This document shows positions 1 through 7,552 of a stretch of 64,000 bases of DNA, piece by piece. Positions within the stretch are counted from its first letter, which is position 1. The number at the start of each line of letters is the position of its first letter. Under the pieces are notes generated by a model, which saw only the letters and a list, made by a program, of their open reading frames with translations, had not been told where the DNA came from and made no database searches. Position numbers and translations under genes: made by a program. Source of the stretch: Salinarimonas rosea DSM 21201 (GTDB taxonomy: Bacteria > Pseudomonadota > Alphaproteobacteria > Rhizobiales > Beijerinckiaceae). The DNA lies in assembly GCF_000429045.1 (NCBI RefSeq), contig NZ_AUBC01000012.1, forward strand, positions 124,001 to 188,000. The letters run 5' to 3'.

Positions 1-369
1 GCTGCGCCAGGCCTCCCACCCGGCCTCGGCCTCCCGCGCCTTCGCGGCGAGATCGGGCGAGAGCGCCTGCGCCTCCGCCGTCATCTCGGCGAAGACGGCG
101 AGCGTCGTGTCGGCGCCCGTCTCGTACTCCGCGAGCCGCTCGCGATTGCCCGAGACGATGAAGCTCTGGAGCGCGAAGGCCTGGCCGAGGACGGCGCCCT
201 CGATTTCGCGGGAGTCCGATATCAGCTCCTGCGCCTCGCGGGTCTGGTCGATGGCGTGCCCCGCGACGCTGGCGCGGTCGAAGGAGACGAGGCCGGCGGC
301 GACGCCGACGAGGGCGAGCCCGACGAAGGCGGCCAGGCCCTTCTTGGTGACGGAGAGGTCGTTGAGCAT
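1..369 (-). CDS. Methyl-accepting chemotaxis protein, N-terminal part (cut by window edge)
   Basis: Translation on the minus strand from an ATG at 367-369 gives 123 residues before the window ends. Residues about 8-28 form one hydrophobic segment (KKGLAAFVGLALVGVAAGL), followed by a helical stretch rich in E, A and R with a conserved-looking SFIVSGN. This is the layout of a four-helix-bundle or CHASE3 periplasmic sensor behind a first membrane helix, as in chemoreceptors. The signalling domain lies outside the window, so the chemoreceptor call rests on the N-terminus and is inference. It starts 22 nt behind the sensor-like gene 392-1006, so the two probably share a transcript. Confidence 0.6.
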   Translation of the reverse strand, partial: MLNDLSVTKKGLAAFVGLALVGVAAGLVSFDRASVAGHAIDQTREAQELISDSREIEGAVLGQAFALQSFIVSGNRERLAEYETGADTTLAVFAEMTAEAQALSPDLAAKAREAEAGWEAWRS

Positions 370-391
370 GGATCTTCCCGGGTTCTCGCGT

Positions 392-1006
392 TCAGCCGCC
401 GACGAAGCCGTTGCGGCGCATCAGCTCCGTGAGGTTGATCTCGACCGTGGCGGCGCCGATCGGGGTCGTGCCGGCCGTGTCGGTGACGGTGAGGTTGAGC
501 TGGGCGCGCCAGATCCTCATCTCCTCGTCCCATTCGGGCTCGTCGACGAAGACGGCGCTCGGGCCCTTGGAAAAGGTCTCCGTGAACTTCGCCTCGTCGC
601 CCTGCCAATAGTCCGAGGTGATGGCGCTCTGGCCGACGTTCAGCCCGTTGGCGTCCGTCACGAACACCTCGACATAGAGCCCGAGCGCGCGGGCCTGGAC
701 GCGGGTGAGGTAGACCGAGAGCGGCGAGGAGAGCGTCGCGGCGATGAGCGGCTTGTCGGAGGCCTCGCGCTCTGCCCGCCAGGCGTCGTCGAGGGCGGTG
801 ACGCGGGCGGCGTCGATGCCGGCATAGCGCGCATTCTGGCTCTCCACGGAAAGCCATACGATCTCCTGCTCGAGCCAGGAGCGGACCTCCGCCACGACCG
901 CATCGTCGATCAGCCGGTCCGCGCGGGGCGGGGTCCCCTGGGCCAGGGCCGGAGCCGCCGCCATACTCGTCGCGAGCATGAAGAAGCCGAAAGTCTGGAC
1001 GCGCAT
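392..1006 (-). CDS. Secreted PDC/Cache-like sensor protein
   Basis: A 204-residue protein with a clean signal peptide ending ALA-QG at about residue 23. The middle carries LYVEVFVTDANGLNVGQS and then SDYWQGDEAKF, and later a VFVDEP stretch. This is the pattern of PDC/Cache extracellular ligand-binding domains. Those normally sit inside a membrane receptor, but here there is no second membrane helix and no output domain, so it should be a free periplasmic sensor. The chemoreceptor start follows after 22 nt, which suggests that it passes ligand information to that receptor (inference). The ATG at 1006 is chosen because GGAG lies about 9 nt upstream and it gives an intact signal peptide; an in-frame TTG lies 27 nt further out. 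Confidence 0.7.
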   Translation of the reverse strand: MRVQTFGFFMLATSMAAAPALAQGTPPRADRLIDDAVVAEVRSWLEQEIVWLSVESQNARYAGIDAARVTALDDAWRAEREASDKPLIAATLSSPLSVYLTRVQARALGLYVEVFVTDANGLNVGQSAITSDYWQGDEAKFTETFSKGPSAVFVDEPEWDEEMRIWRAQLNLTVTDTAGTTPIGAATVEINLTELMRRNGFVGG

Positions 1007-1339
1007 TGTCGGAATCTCCGTGTAGTTTCGCAATCATTAGCGCCAGCTTGTGAATGGAGATTTAAGCAAAATAGGTATGTGCGTGAGTATTTGAGCATTC
1101 GCTGCTACTTGGGATGATGCAGACGCCGGCCGCTCGCAACTACTCTCGCCCTGAATAGCGTTCTGGCGGAAGTAGTCGAGGCGGAAACCCGTCATGGGTG
1201 CCGATCATCCACATGAAACCAGACCGTTGCCGTTAGGGAAATATCAGAGCGGCCGGTCGACCCGTCGCGAACGCGTACGCCCGCCCCGGGGGAGCCGGGG
1301 CGGGCGCGGAGCGGGCTGCCGGTCGGAGGCGTGGCGGCG
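1007..1339. other. Intergenic region between PDC sensor gene and membrane-protein gene
   Basis: No gene seen. The part at about 1030-1110 is clearly more AT-rich than its surroundings and lies directly upstream of the minus-strand sensor gene, so it probably holds that promoter; I cannot point to a convincing -35/-10 pair. The other side holds the hairpin 1278-1306, annotated separately. Confidence 0.4.
1278..1306 (-). terminator. Strong hairpin behind the 1340-2827 gene
   Basis: A perfect 12-bp stem, CGCCCGCCCCGG (1278-1289) and CCGGGGCGGGCG (1295-1306), around a 5-nt loop. It lies 34 nt past the stop of the minus-strand operon 4950-1340. No U-run follows, as is usual for such GC-rich genomes, so factor-independent termination is likely but not certain. 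Confidence 0.6.
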
Positions 1340-2827
1340 TCAGGGGCGCTCGCGCACGAAGACGGCGGCGTCGCCGTCCCGGTGGATCTCGCGCCAGCCG
1401 GCGGCGTCCGCGAGCCGGCGGTCGAGGAGGGTGTCCGTCGCGGTGAGCGCCCAGCCGACCGCGTAGCGGTCCGCCATCGCGGTGAGCGCGGCGGAGTCCG
1501 GCGCCTCCAGGACGCGCATCGACTCGTGCATGAATCCGCCCAGGAAGAGCTGGTCGGACCGCCCGTCGATGAAGGTCGGGACGCCTTCGCCGATGAGGAA
1601 GCCGCCGAGCAGGTAGTCGTTCAGGACCGGCGTGCCCGCGACGCCCGCCGCGCGCGCCGCGTCGAGCGCCGCGACGGGCGTCACCCGCGGGTGCGGCGCC
1701 ATCGGCGTGCGGGGCAGCAGGAGGGCCGCGAAGAGGGCCGCGGCGAGGACGCCGCCGACCGCCAGGCGTGCAGCGCGCGACGGGGCTGTGCGCGGGGGCG
1801 CCGCGAGCCGAGGCCACAGCCGTGCCAGCGGATCGGCGAGCACGACGAGCGCCACGATCGCGAAATCCGGCACGAAGCGCTGATGCTGGAGCGCCAGGTA
1901 CCCGCACACGAGGACGATGGCGCCGCGCACGAGCCCTGCGCGCGGGTCGCGCACGGCGATCGCGCCGACCGCGAGCGCCGCCCCCGCGAAGGCCGGCAGC
2001 ACGAACCAGTGCTTTCCGAAGAGATCGAGGGGCTGCCACTCGCCGATGTAGAGCACCGCCTCCTTGGCCTCGAACACCGAGATCGCGACCAGGAGCGGCG
2101 TCGCCCCGTAGGGCGTCACGGTCGTGCCGGCGACGGCGAGGAGCCCGAAACCGGCCCACGACAGCGCGAGCCGCATCCTGTCGGCGGCGGCGGCGCGCGC
2201 GAGCGCTTCCAGGCCGAGCAGGCCCGCGAGGCCGATCGCGAGGGGGAAGCTCGCATGCATGTTCGCCCACGGGATCATCAGGAGCGCTAGTGCGAGGGGC
2301 GGCGCGCGCCCGCGCTCGACCGCCCGCGTCACGCCGACGAGCCAGCCGATCATCAGCAGGTGGGCGAGGATGTGCGGGCGCGCGAGCGAGCCGTGCATGA
2401 CGAGGAACACGCCCGCGAGGAAGGCGAGGAGCGCGACGCGCGGCTCCAGGCGGCGCATCAGGAAAGCCATCAGCCACGAGACCTTGACGGCGATGGCGAG
2501 CGCGGCGAGCAACGCGACGCCCGGCCAGCCCGCCGCGAGATGCGCACCGCCGAGCAGGACCTGCGAGATCCATTCCTTGGCGATCCAGGGCTCGCCGGCG
2601 AACGTGTGCGACCACAGGTCGGTGCGCGGCCAGCTCCCCGTCGCGAGGATGTGCTGCCCGATCGTGACGTGCCACTGCGTGTCGGGATCGGCGAGGAGCA
2701 GCGGCGCACGCAGGAGCTCGACGAGGAGGCACGCGGCGAAGGCGAGGGCCGGGTAGAGGAGCGTCTTGTCGAGACCGAGCGGCAGCGGCCGGTCGGCGGC
2801 GACGAAGGCGGGGCTCGTGGTCTGCAT
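1340..2827 (-). CDS. Polytopic membrane protein, GT-C glycosyltransferase-like
   Basis: A 495-residue protein with roughly ten hydrophobic helices. Near the N-terminus (about residues 47-85) is a D-rich stretch, LADPDTQWHVTIGQ followed by TGSWPRTDLWSHTF and EWISQ. Acidic and tryptophan-rich first loops of this sort are typical of large membrane glycosyltransferases that use polyprenyl-phosphate sugars (GT-C fold). The C-terminal 100 residues form a soluble tail (VLNDYLLGGFLI...FIDGRSDQL). It is last in an operon whose other members are a GtrB-like transferase, a methyltransferase and a GtrA-like flippase, which supports a role in adding a sugar to an envelope polymer. The acceptor is unknown and the enzymatic role is inference. 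Confidence 0.6.
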   Translation of the reverse strand: MQTTSPAFVAADRPLPLGLDKTLLYPALAFAACLLVELLRAPLLLADPDTQWHVTIGQHILATGSWPRTDLWSHTFAGEPWIAKEWISQVLLGGAHLAAGWPGVALLAALAIAVKVSWLMAFLMRRLEPRVALLAFLAGVFLVMHGSLARPHILAHLLMIGWLVGVTRAVERGRAPPLALALLMIPWANMHASFPLAIGLAGLLGLEALARAAAADRMRLALSWAGFGLLAVAGTTVTPYGATPLLVAISVFEAKEAVLYIGEWQPLDLFGKHWFVLPAFAGAALAVGAIAVRDPRAGLVRGAIVLVCGYLALQHQRFVPDFAIVALVVLADPLARLWPRLAAPPRTAPSRAARLAVGGVLAAALFAALLLPRTPMAPHPRVTPVAALDAARAAGVAGTPVLNDYLLGGFLIGEGVPTFIDGRSDQLFLGGFMHESMRVLEAPDSAALTAMADRYAVGWALTATDTLLDRRLADAAGWREIHRDGDAAVFVRERP

Positions 2828-2837
2828 GGGGCGTCGC

Positions 2838-3269
2838 CTAGCGGGAGTGGGGCGTGGTCAGCGCGCGGGCGAAGACGAGGCGCGACAGGGCGAGCGCGTT
2901 CGCGGCGGGGATAGCGATCGCCACGACGAGGAAGCTCGCGAGCGGCGGCGCGCCGAAAGCGCCCGTCAGCACGACCGGAATCGCCAGCGCTGCACCCCAC
3001 CCGGCCGCCGTCAGCAGGGAGAAGCGCCAGGCGGCTTCGCGATGCGGGCGCCGCGAGCGGAAGGTGAAGCCGCGATGGGCGAGATAGGAGAACACCGCCG
3101 CGACGGCGTAGGCGCCGATCGAGGCGGCGGCGGCGGGCAGGCCGAGCCGCGCCTCTCCGGCGAAGGCGAGGGCGAGGTAGAGGCCGGTCGACGTGCCGCC
3201 CACCGCGAGGAGCCGCACGAGCGGCGTGCGGGCGAGCCGTCCCGCCGCGGCGGCGATGGCGTCCCTCAT
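2838..3269 (-). CDS. GtrA family membrane protein
   Basis: A 143-residue protein with four membrane helices and the family signature around VRLLAVGGTSTGLYL at the start, then a NY/SYLAHRGFTF-type motif (SYLAHRGFTFRS, about residues 61-72). GtrA proteins are thought to flip undecaprenyl-phosphate-linked glucose or related sugars across the inner membrane. The ATG at 3269 overlaps the stop of the methyltransferase gene as ATGA, which indicates translational coupling, and the next gene begins 10 nt after its stop. Confidence 0.85.
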   Translation of the reverse strand: MRDAIAAAAGRLARTPLVRLLAVGGTSTGLYLALAFAGEARLGLPAAAASIGAYAVAAVFSYLAHRGFTFRSRRPHREAAWRFSLLTAAGWGAALAIPVVLTGAFGAPPLASFLVVAIAIPAANALALSRLVFARALTTPHSR

Positions 3270-3949
3270 GCGCGCCCCCAGGCGACGTATTGCGCGCCGA
3301 GCGGAAGCTGCGCGAGGCGCCGTTCCAACCCGCGCGCCCACGGCGCGGCGGTGGGGGCGAGGAGGATGTGCGCGCTCTCGACGGCCGTGCAGCCCGCCTG
3401 CGCCAGCAGCGCGCGGGCTCGCCGCGCGCCGAGGAGCACCGCGTCGTGGTCGAACGGGCAGCGCGCCACCGCGAGGCGCGTGCCGGGGTTGAGCGGGTTG
3501 TGCTCGATCAGGACGACGAGCCCGCCCGGACGCACGACCCGGCGCATGTCGGCCACGAAGGACGGCCAGCACGCCGGCGGCACGTGGTGGACGACGCAGG
3601 TCGCGAGCGCGACGTCGACCGAGGCGTCCTCCGCCGGCAGCGCCCCGCCGTCGCCCTCGCGATACTCGGCAAAGGGATTGTCCTGCCGGGCCCGCGCGAG
3701 GCTCTGCGCCGAGACGTCCGTCCCGACGAGGCGGCTCACGAGGGGTTGGAGGAGCGGATGCAGCCGCCCGACCCCGCAGCCGACATCGAGCAGGTCGGGC
3801 GCGCGCTCGCCGAAATGCCGCGCGAAGAGGCCCGCCAGGAAGTCCGCCTTGGCCGCGAGGAAGAAGTCGTGCGACAGGCCCGAGAAGGCGATCGAGCGGG
3901 CGACCTCGTCCTCGTAGCTCTCGCGATAGGCGTCGAAGGAGGCGTTCAC
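3266..3949 (-). CDS. Class I SAM-dependent methyltransferase
   Basis: A 227-residue protein starting at GTG, with the SAM-binding glycine loop DVGCGVG at residues 55-61, an acidic end of strand 2 (VGTDVS, about 75-80), and the motif region VDVALATCVVHHVP (about 111-124) typical of small-molecule methyltransferases of the Methyltransf_11/25 type. It overlaps the GT2 gene upstream (GTGA) and the gtrA-like gene downstream (ATGA), so it is locked into the glycosyl-transfer operon. The likely target is a sugar or lipid carrier made there; this is inference from context. Confidence 0.8.
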   Translation of the reverse strand: MNASFDAYRESYEDEVARSIAFSGLSHDFFLAAKADFLAGLFARHFGERAPDLLDVGCGVGRLHPLLQPLVSRLVGTDVSAQSLARARQDNPFAEYREGDGGALPAEDASVDVALATCVVHHVPPACWPSFVADMRRVVRPGGLVVLIEHNPLNPGTRLAVARCPFDHDAVLLGARRARALLAQAGCTAVESAHILLAPTAAPWARGLERRLAQLPLGAQYVAWGRA

Positions 3950-4950
3950 CCGGCGACCTCCCGCAGGGGGCGCGCCGCCCCGGCGCCCGGCGCTTCCCCG
4001 AGGTTGACGGTGCGCCCGACGACGTAGAGCGGCCGTCCCTTCACCTCGTTGTGGATGCGCCCGACATAGAGCCCCACCACCCCGGTCGTGATCAGGTTGA
4101 TGCCCGAGAGGAAGGACAGGATGACGGCGAGCGACGCCCAGCCCGGCACCAGCGTCGCGTCGAGCAGGCTCAGCGCGACGACCCAGCCGCCGTATCCCAG
4201 CGCCCCGAGCGAGACCGCGAGCCCGAGCCAGAGCACGAGCCGCAGCGGCGCGTCCGAGAACCCGACGATGCCGTCGAAGGCGAGGCGGATCATCTTGCGC
4301 ATCGAGTACTTGGTCTCGCCGGCCACGCGCGCGAGGCGGTGGTAGGGCACGGCCGCCTGGCGGAAGCCCATCCAGCCGAACATGCCGCGCACGAAGCGGT
4401 CGCGCTCCGGCATCGCCTTGAAGGCGTCCACCGCCTTGCGGTCCACGAGCCGGAAGTCGCCGACGTTGCGCGGGATCTCGACGCGGGTGAGCCGCGCGAG
4501 CAGCCGGTAGAACAGGCTCGCCGTCCACAGCTTCAGCCGGCTCTCGCCGGCGCGCGAGACGCGCTGGGCGTAGACGATCTCGTAGCCATCGCGCCACTTG
4601 GCAATGAGGTCGTGCACGACCTCCGGCGGGTCCTGCAGGTCCGCGTCCATCACGATGACGGCGTCCCCGCGGGCGACGTCCATGCCGGCGGTGATCGCGA
4701 TCTGGTGCCCGAAGTTGCGCGACAGCGCGAGGTAGCGCCAGCGCGGGTCGTCCTTGGCCTTGCCGGCGGCGAGGATGCCGGAGCGGTCCCGTGAGCCGTC
4801 GTCGACGAGGATCACCTCCGCCGGCCCGTCCAGTGCGTCCGTCAGCTGCCCGAGCCGGTGGAACAGGATCGGCAGCGCCAGCTCCTCGTCGAAGATGGGA
4901 ATGACGAAGGAATAGCGCGGTGTCTCGCTCTCGGCGACGCTCGACGGCAC
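3946..4950 (-). CDS. GtrB/DPM1-like family 2 glycosyltransferase
   Basis: A 334-residue protein with the GT-A nucleotide-sugar site (LVDDGS, residues 48-53) and the metal-binding/acceptor motif MDADLQDPPE (101-110), followed by two membrane helices (about 237-262 and 270-293). This is the layout of the GtrB/ArnC/dolichol-phosphate-mannose-synthase branch, which moves a sugar from a nucleotide donor to a polyprenyl phosphate at the cytoplasmic face. The start is GTG, chosen because GGGGAGG lies 7-8 nt upstream. It is first in the operon with the methyltransferase, GtrA and the large membrane protein. Confidence 0.88.
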   Translation of the reverse strand: MPSSVAESETPRYSFVIPIFDEELALPILFHRLGQLTDALDGPAEVILVDDGSRDRSGILAAGKAKDDPRWRYLALSRNFGHQIAITAGMDVARGDAVIVMDADLQDPPEVVHDLIAKWRDGYEIVYAQRVSRAGESRLKLWTASLFYRLLARLTRVEIPRNVGDFRLVDRKAVDAFKAMPERDRFVRGMFGWMGFRQAAVPYHRLARVAGETKYSMRKMIRLAFDGIVGFSDAPLRLVLWLGLAVSLGALGYGGWVVALSLLDATLVPGWASLAVILSFLSGINLITTGVVGLYVGRIHNEVKGRPLYVVGRTVNLGEAPGAGAARPLREVAG

Positions 4951-5189
4951 GATGATGCCTCCCCGGTGCTGGGCCGCGGGGATTAGGGGGGAGGGGGCGT
5001 TAGGAAAGTCTCAGCGGGTACGGGTGAGGCGCGGGTAGGGTTAAGCGGGCGTTGAGGGCGGCGGTCGGCGCTCGCCTGCGAAGGCGGCATCCGCAACATC
5101 CCCGACACCTTTCACGCGACTCGCATCGACGAACCAGCGGTGGTGTGCCACATTGCCGCCACATTGGACTATCTGGGGGTGGGCGGCAC

Positions 5190-5588
5190 ATGCGTATCCC
5201 GATTGCGATCATGGTGGCGGCCGCGCTGGCGGGCTGCGCCTCTCGTGCGAACGACGTCACGGCGGCCTACGTCTCGCCGCTGACCTACGAGAGCTACACG
5301 TGCGACCAGCTCCGCGAGGAGGCGGCGCGGGTCTCCTCGCGCGCGGTCGCGGCGACCGGCGCACAGAACCAGCGCGCCTCGAACGACGCCGTGGCGACCG
5401 GCGTGAGCCTCGTCCTGTTCTGGCCGGCGGCGTTCCTCGTGCGCGGCGACGGCGCTCAGGCGGCCGAGCTCGCCCGCCTCAAGGGCGAGATGGACGCGAT
5501 CGAGCAGGTCTCGACGCGCAAGCAGTGCGGCATCGAGTTCCAGCGCGCGCCGCAGCCGGTGGCGACGCCGGTGGCGGAGCGCGGCTGA
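5190..5588 (+). CDS. Small lipoprotein of unknown function
   Basis: A 132-residue protein with a lipoprotein signal: MRIPIAIMVAAALAGC, where LAGC is the lipobox and the cysteine at residue 16 would be lipidated. The mature part begins with YVSPLTYESYTCDQLREEAA, a motif I recognise from small uncharacterised lipoproteins of proteobacteria, then a hydrophobic glycine/alanine stretch (VSLVLFWPAAFLV) and a short helix (ELARLKGEMDAIEQV). A second pair of cysteines (in TCDQ and KQCG) could form a disulfide. It stands alone, convergent with pyk. No function can be named. Confidence 0.75.
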   Translation: MRIPIAIMVAAALAGCASRANDVTAAYVSPLTYESYTCDQLREEAARVSSRAVAATGAQNQRASNDAVATGVSLVLFWPAAFLVRGDGAQAAELARLKGEMDAIEQVSTRKQCGIEFQRAPQPVATPVAERG

Positions 5589-5633
5589 GGCGCGAGCGGC
5601 TCGGACGGCGCGCCCGACGGCCCCGGCCGAGCC

Positions 5634-7073
5634 TCACGCCGCGTCGGCATGCTCCTGCTTCACGAACGCGATGCGCACCATGTTCGTCGCCCCCGGGGTC
5701 CCGAAGGGCACGCCGGCGACGACGATCACCCGCTCGCCCACCTTGGCGAGGCCGGTGCGCACCGCGAACTTGCAGGCGCGGAAGGTCATGTCGTCGACGT
5801 CGTGGGCGTCGCGGGTCATGATCGGGTGGACGCCCCAGCCGAGCTGGGCGCGCCGGGCCGCGCCGCGGCTCGGGGTGAGCGCCACGATCGTCGAGTTCGG
5901 CCGCTCGCGGGCGATGCGCAGCGCGGTCGCGCCGGACGAGGTCCAGGCGCAGATCACGTTGATGCCCAGCGTGTCGGCGATGCGGTGCGCGGCGGCAGCG
6001 ATCGCGTCCGAGCCGGTCGCCTCGGGCTCGGCCTGCTGGGAGGCGATGATCGTCCAGTAGAGCTCCTCCTGCTCCACCTGCGTGGCGATGCGGTCCATCG
6101 TGGCCACCGCCTCGAGCGGATACTGGCCCGCCGCGCTCTCGGCCGAGAGCATCACCGCGTCCGCGCCCTCGTAGACCGCCGTCGCGACGTCGGAGACCTC
6201 GGCGCGGGTGGGGACGGGGGCGGTGATCATGGATTCGAGCATCTGCGTCGCCACGATCACCGGCTTGCCGAGCCGTCGCGCGCCCCGCGTGATGCGCTTC
6301 TGGATGCCGGGCACCTGCTCGAGCGGCATCTCGACGCCGAGGTCGCCGCGCGCCACCATCAGCGCGTCCGAGATCTCCATGATCTCGTCGAGGCGCTGGA
6401 GCGCCTGCGGCTTCTCGATCTTGGCGAGCACCTGGGCGCGGCCGCGGGTGACCTTCTTCACCTCGGCGATGTCCTCGGGCCGCTGCACGAAGGAGAGCGC
6501 CACCCAGTCGACGCCGATCTCCATGGCCGCCTCGAGGTCCGAGCGGTCCTTCGGCGTCATCGCGGAGACGGGGAGCTGCGTATCGGGCAGGGAGACGCCC
6601 TTGCGGTTCGAGATCGTGCCGCCGACGACGACGCGGGTCACGGCCTTCCTGCCGGGCACGACGTCCTCGACCACGAGCCGCAGCTTGCCGTCGTCGATGA
6701 TGACGACGTGCTCGGGCTCGAGCGCGGAGAGGATCTCCGGATGGGGCAGGTGGACGCGGTGCGCGTCGCCCGGGCGCGGGTCGTCGTCGAGGACGAACCG
6801 GTCGCCGGCCATGATCTCCGCTCGGTCGCCGGAGAAGGTGCCCACGCGCAGCTTCGGTCCCTGGAGGTCGACGAGGACCGGCACGGGCGTGCGAACGCGC
6901 TCCTCCACCTCCCGGACCATCTCGACGCGCGCGCGCAGGTCGTCGCGCGAGAGATGGCTCATGTTGATGCGGAACATGTCCGCCCCGGCCTCGTGCAGCC
7001 GGCAGGCCATCTCGACCGTGCTGGAAGCGGGTCCCAGGGTGGCGACGATCTTGGTGCGTCTCGATCGCGTCAT
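5634..7073 (-). CDS. pyk: Pyruvate kinase
   Basis: A 479-residue protein of normal length that converts phosphoenolpyruvate and ADP to pyruvate and ATP, the last step of glycolysis. It shows the substrate-binding MFRINMSH (33-40), DLQGPKLRVG (69-78), the active-site KIEKPQAL region with the catalytic lysine, VARGDLGVEM with metal ligands, and TQMLESMI. The C-terminal domain is complete. Its ATG shares bases with the stop of the DUF1036 gene (ATGA). The order glycerate kinase, DUF1036, pyk makes sense as a path from glycerate to pyruvate via 2-phosphoglycerate and PEP. Confidence 0.97.
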   Translation of the reverse strand: MTRSRRTKIVATLGPASSTVEMACRLHEAGADMFRINMSHLSRDDLRARVEMVREVEERVRTPVPVLVDLQGPKLRVGTFSGDRAEIMAGDRFVLDDDPRPGDAHRVHLPHPEILSALEPEHVVIIDDGKLRLVVEDVVPGRKAVTRVVVGGTISNRKGVSLPDTQLPVSAMTPKDRSDLEAAMEIGVDWVALSFVQRPEDIAEVKKVTRGRAQVLAKIEKPQALQRLDEIMEISDALMVARGDLGVEMPLEQVPGIQKRITRGARRLGKPVIVATQMLESMITAPVPTRAEVSDVATAVYEGADAVMLSAESAAGQYPLEAVATMDRIATQVEQEELYWTIIASQQAEPEATGSDAIAAAAHRIADTLGINVICAWTSSGATALRIARERPNSTIVALTPSRGAARRAQLGWGVHPIMTRDAHDVDDMTFRACKFAVRTGLAKVGERVIVVAGVPFGTPGATNMVRIAFVKQEHADAA

Positions 7074-7552
7074 CGCAGAGCGGCTCCGGGTCTATCGGGA
7101 TCGGTGAGCTGGATGGTCCAGCTGCGCTGCTGGCCGGTGTCGACTTCGAAGAAGCCGTTTCGGTCGAAGCCGCGGGCGAGGCAGTCCTCGACGCCGCGGA
7201 TGGTGAACTCGCGCTCGCGGGTGCACATCTGCGTGCGCCCGCCCCACTCGCCGCCGCGGTCGTAGTCGATCGCGTAGACATAGTAGAAGCGCGAGGCGAG
7301 GGCACCCTCCAGCAGGGTCTCGCAGGCGCGCGGGTCGAGGTTCCACCAGCCCTCGGTGATCCAGCCGTCGGCATCGCGATGGCCGACGGCGATGCCGACG
7401 CGCGAGCCCGTCATGTTGCACAGGCGCAGATCCGCAGCCGCCGGGCGCGACGCGAGCGTCGTGGCGAGCGACGCCAGGGCGCATGCGGCGAGGAGGCGTG
7501 CGGCGCGCGCGCGGACGCGCCGCTCAGTCGACGAGGATGATGCGGCAGTCAT
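7070..7552 (-). CDS. DUF1036 secreted protein
   Basis: A 160-residue protein with an N-terminal signal peptide after an RR pair (RARAARLLAACALASLA) and the DUF1036 core: LRLCNMTGSRVGIAVGHRD, then WITEGWWNLDP and CETLLEG. The conserved cysteines (LCNM, CETL, MCTRE, EDCLA) suggest disulfides in the periplasm. The family has no known function; in alphaproteobacteria it is often found beside pyk. The ATG at 7552 gives a 29-nt overlap with the upstream kinase gene; no closer ATG or GTG precedes the hydrophobic stretch. Its stop overlaps the pyk start. Confidence 0.8.
   Translation of the reverse strand: MTAASSSSTERRVRARAARLLAACALASLATTLASRPAAADLRLCNMTGSRVGIAVGHRDADGWITEGWWNLDPRACETLLEGALASRFYYVYAIDYDRGGEWGGRTQMCTREREFTIRGVEDCLARGFDRNGFFEVDTGQQRSWTIQLTDPDRPGAALR

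Noticed and set aside
2838-3572. A longer version of the GtrA-like protein with about 100 additional N-terminal residues
   Set aside because: The extension is in another frame of the methyltransferase gene and is arginine/alanine-rich; the ATG at 3269 with ATGA overlap is the better start.
5649-7265. Long plus-strand open frame of over 500 codons across the pyruvate kinase gene
   Set aside because: It is the antisense of pyk, rich in R, H, D and G without domain signatures; such shadows are common at this GC content, and pyk itself is certain.
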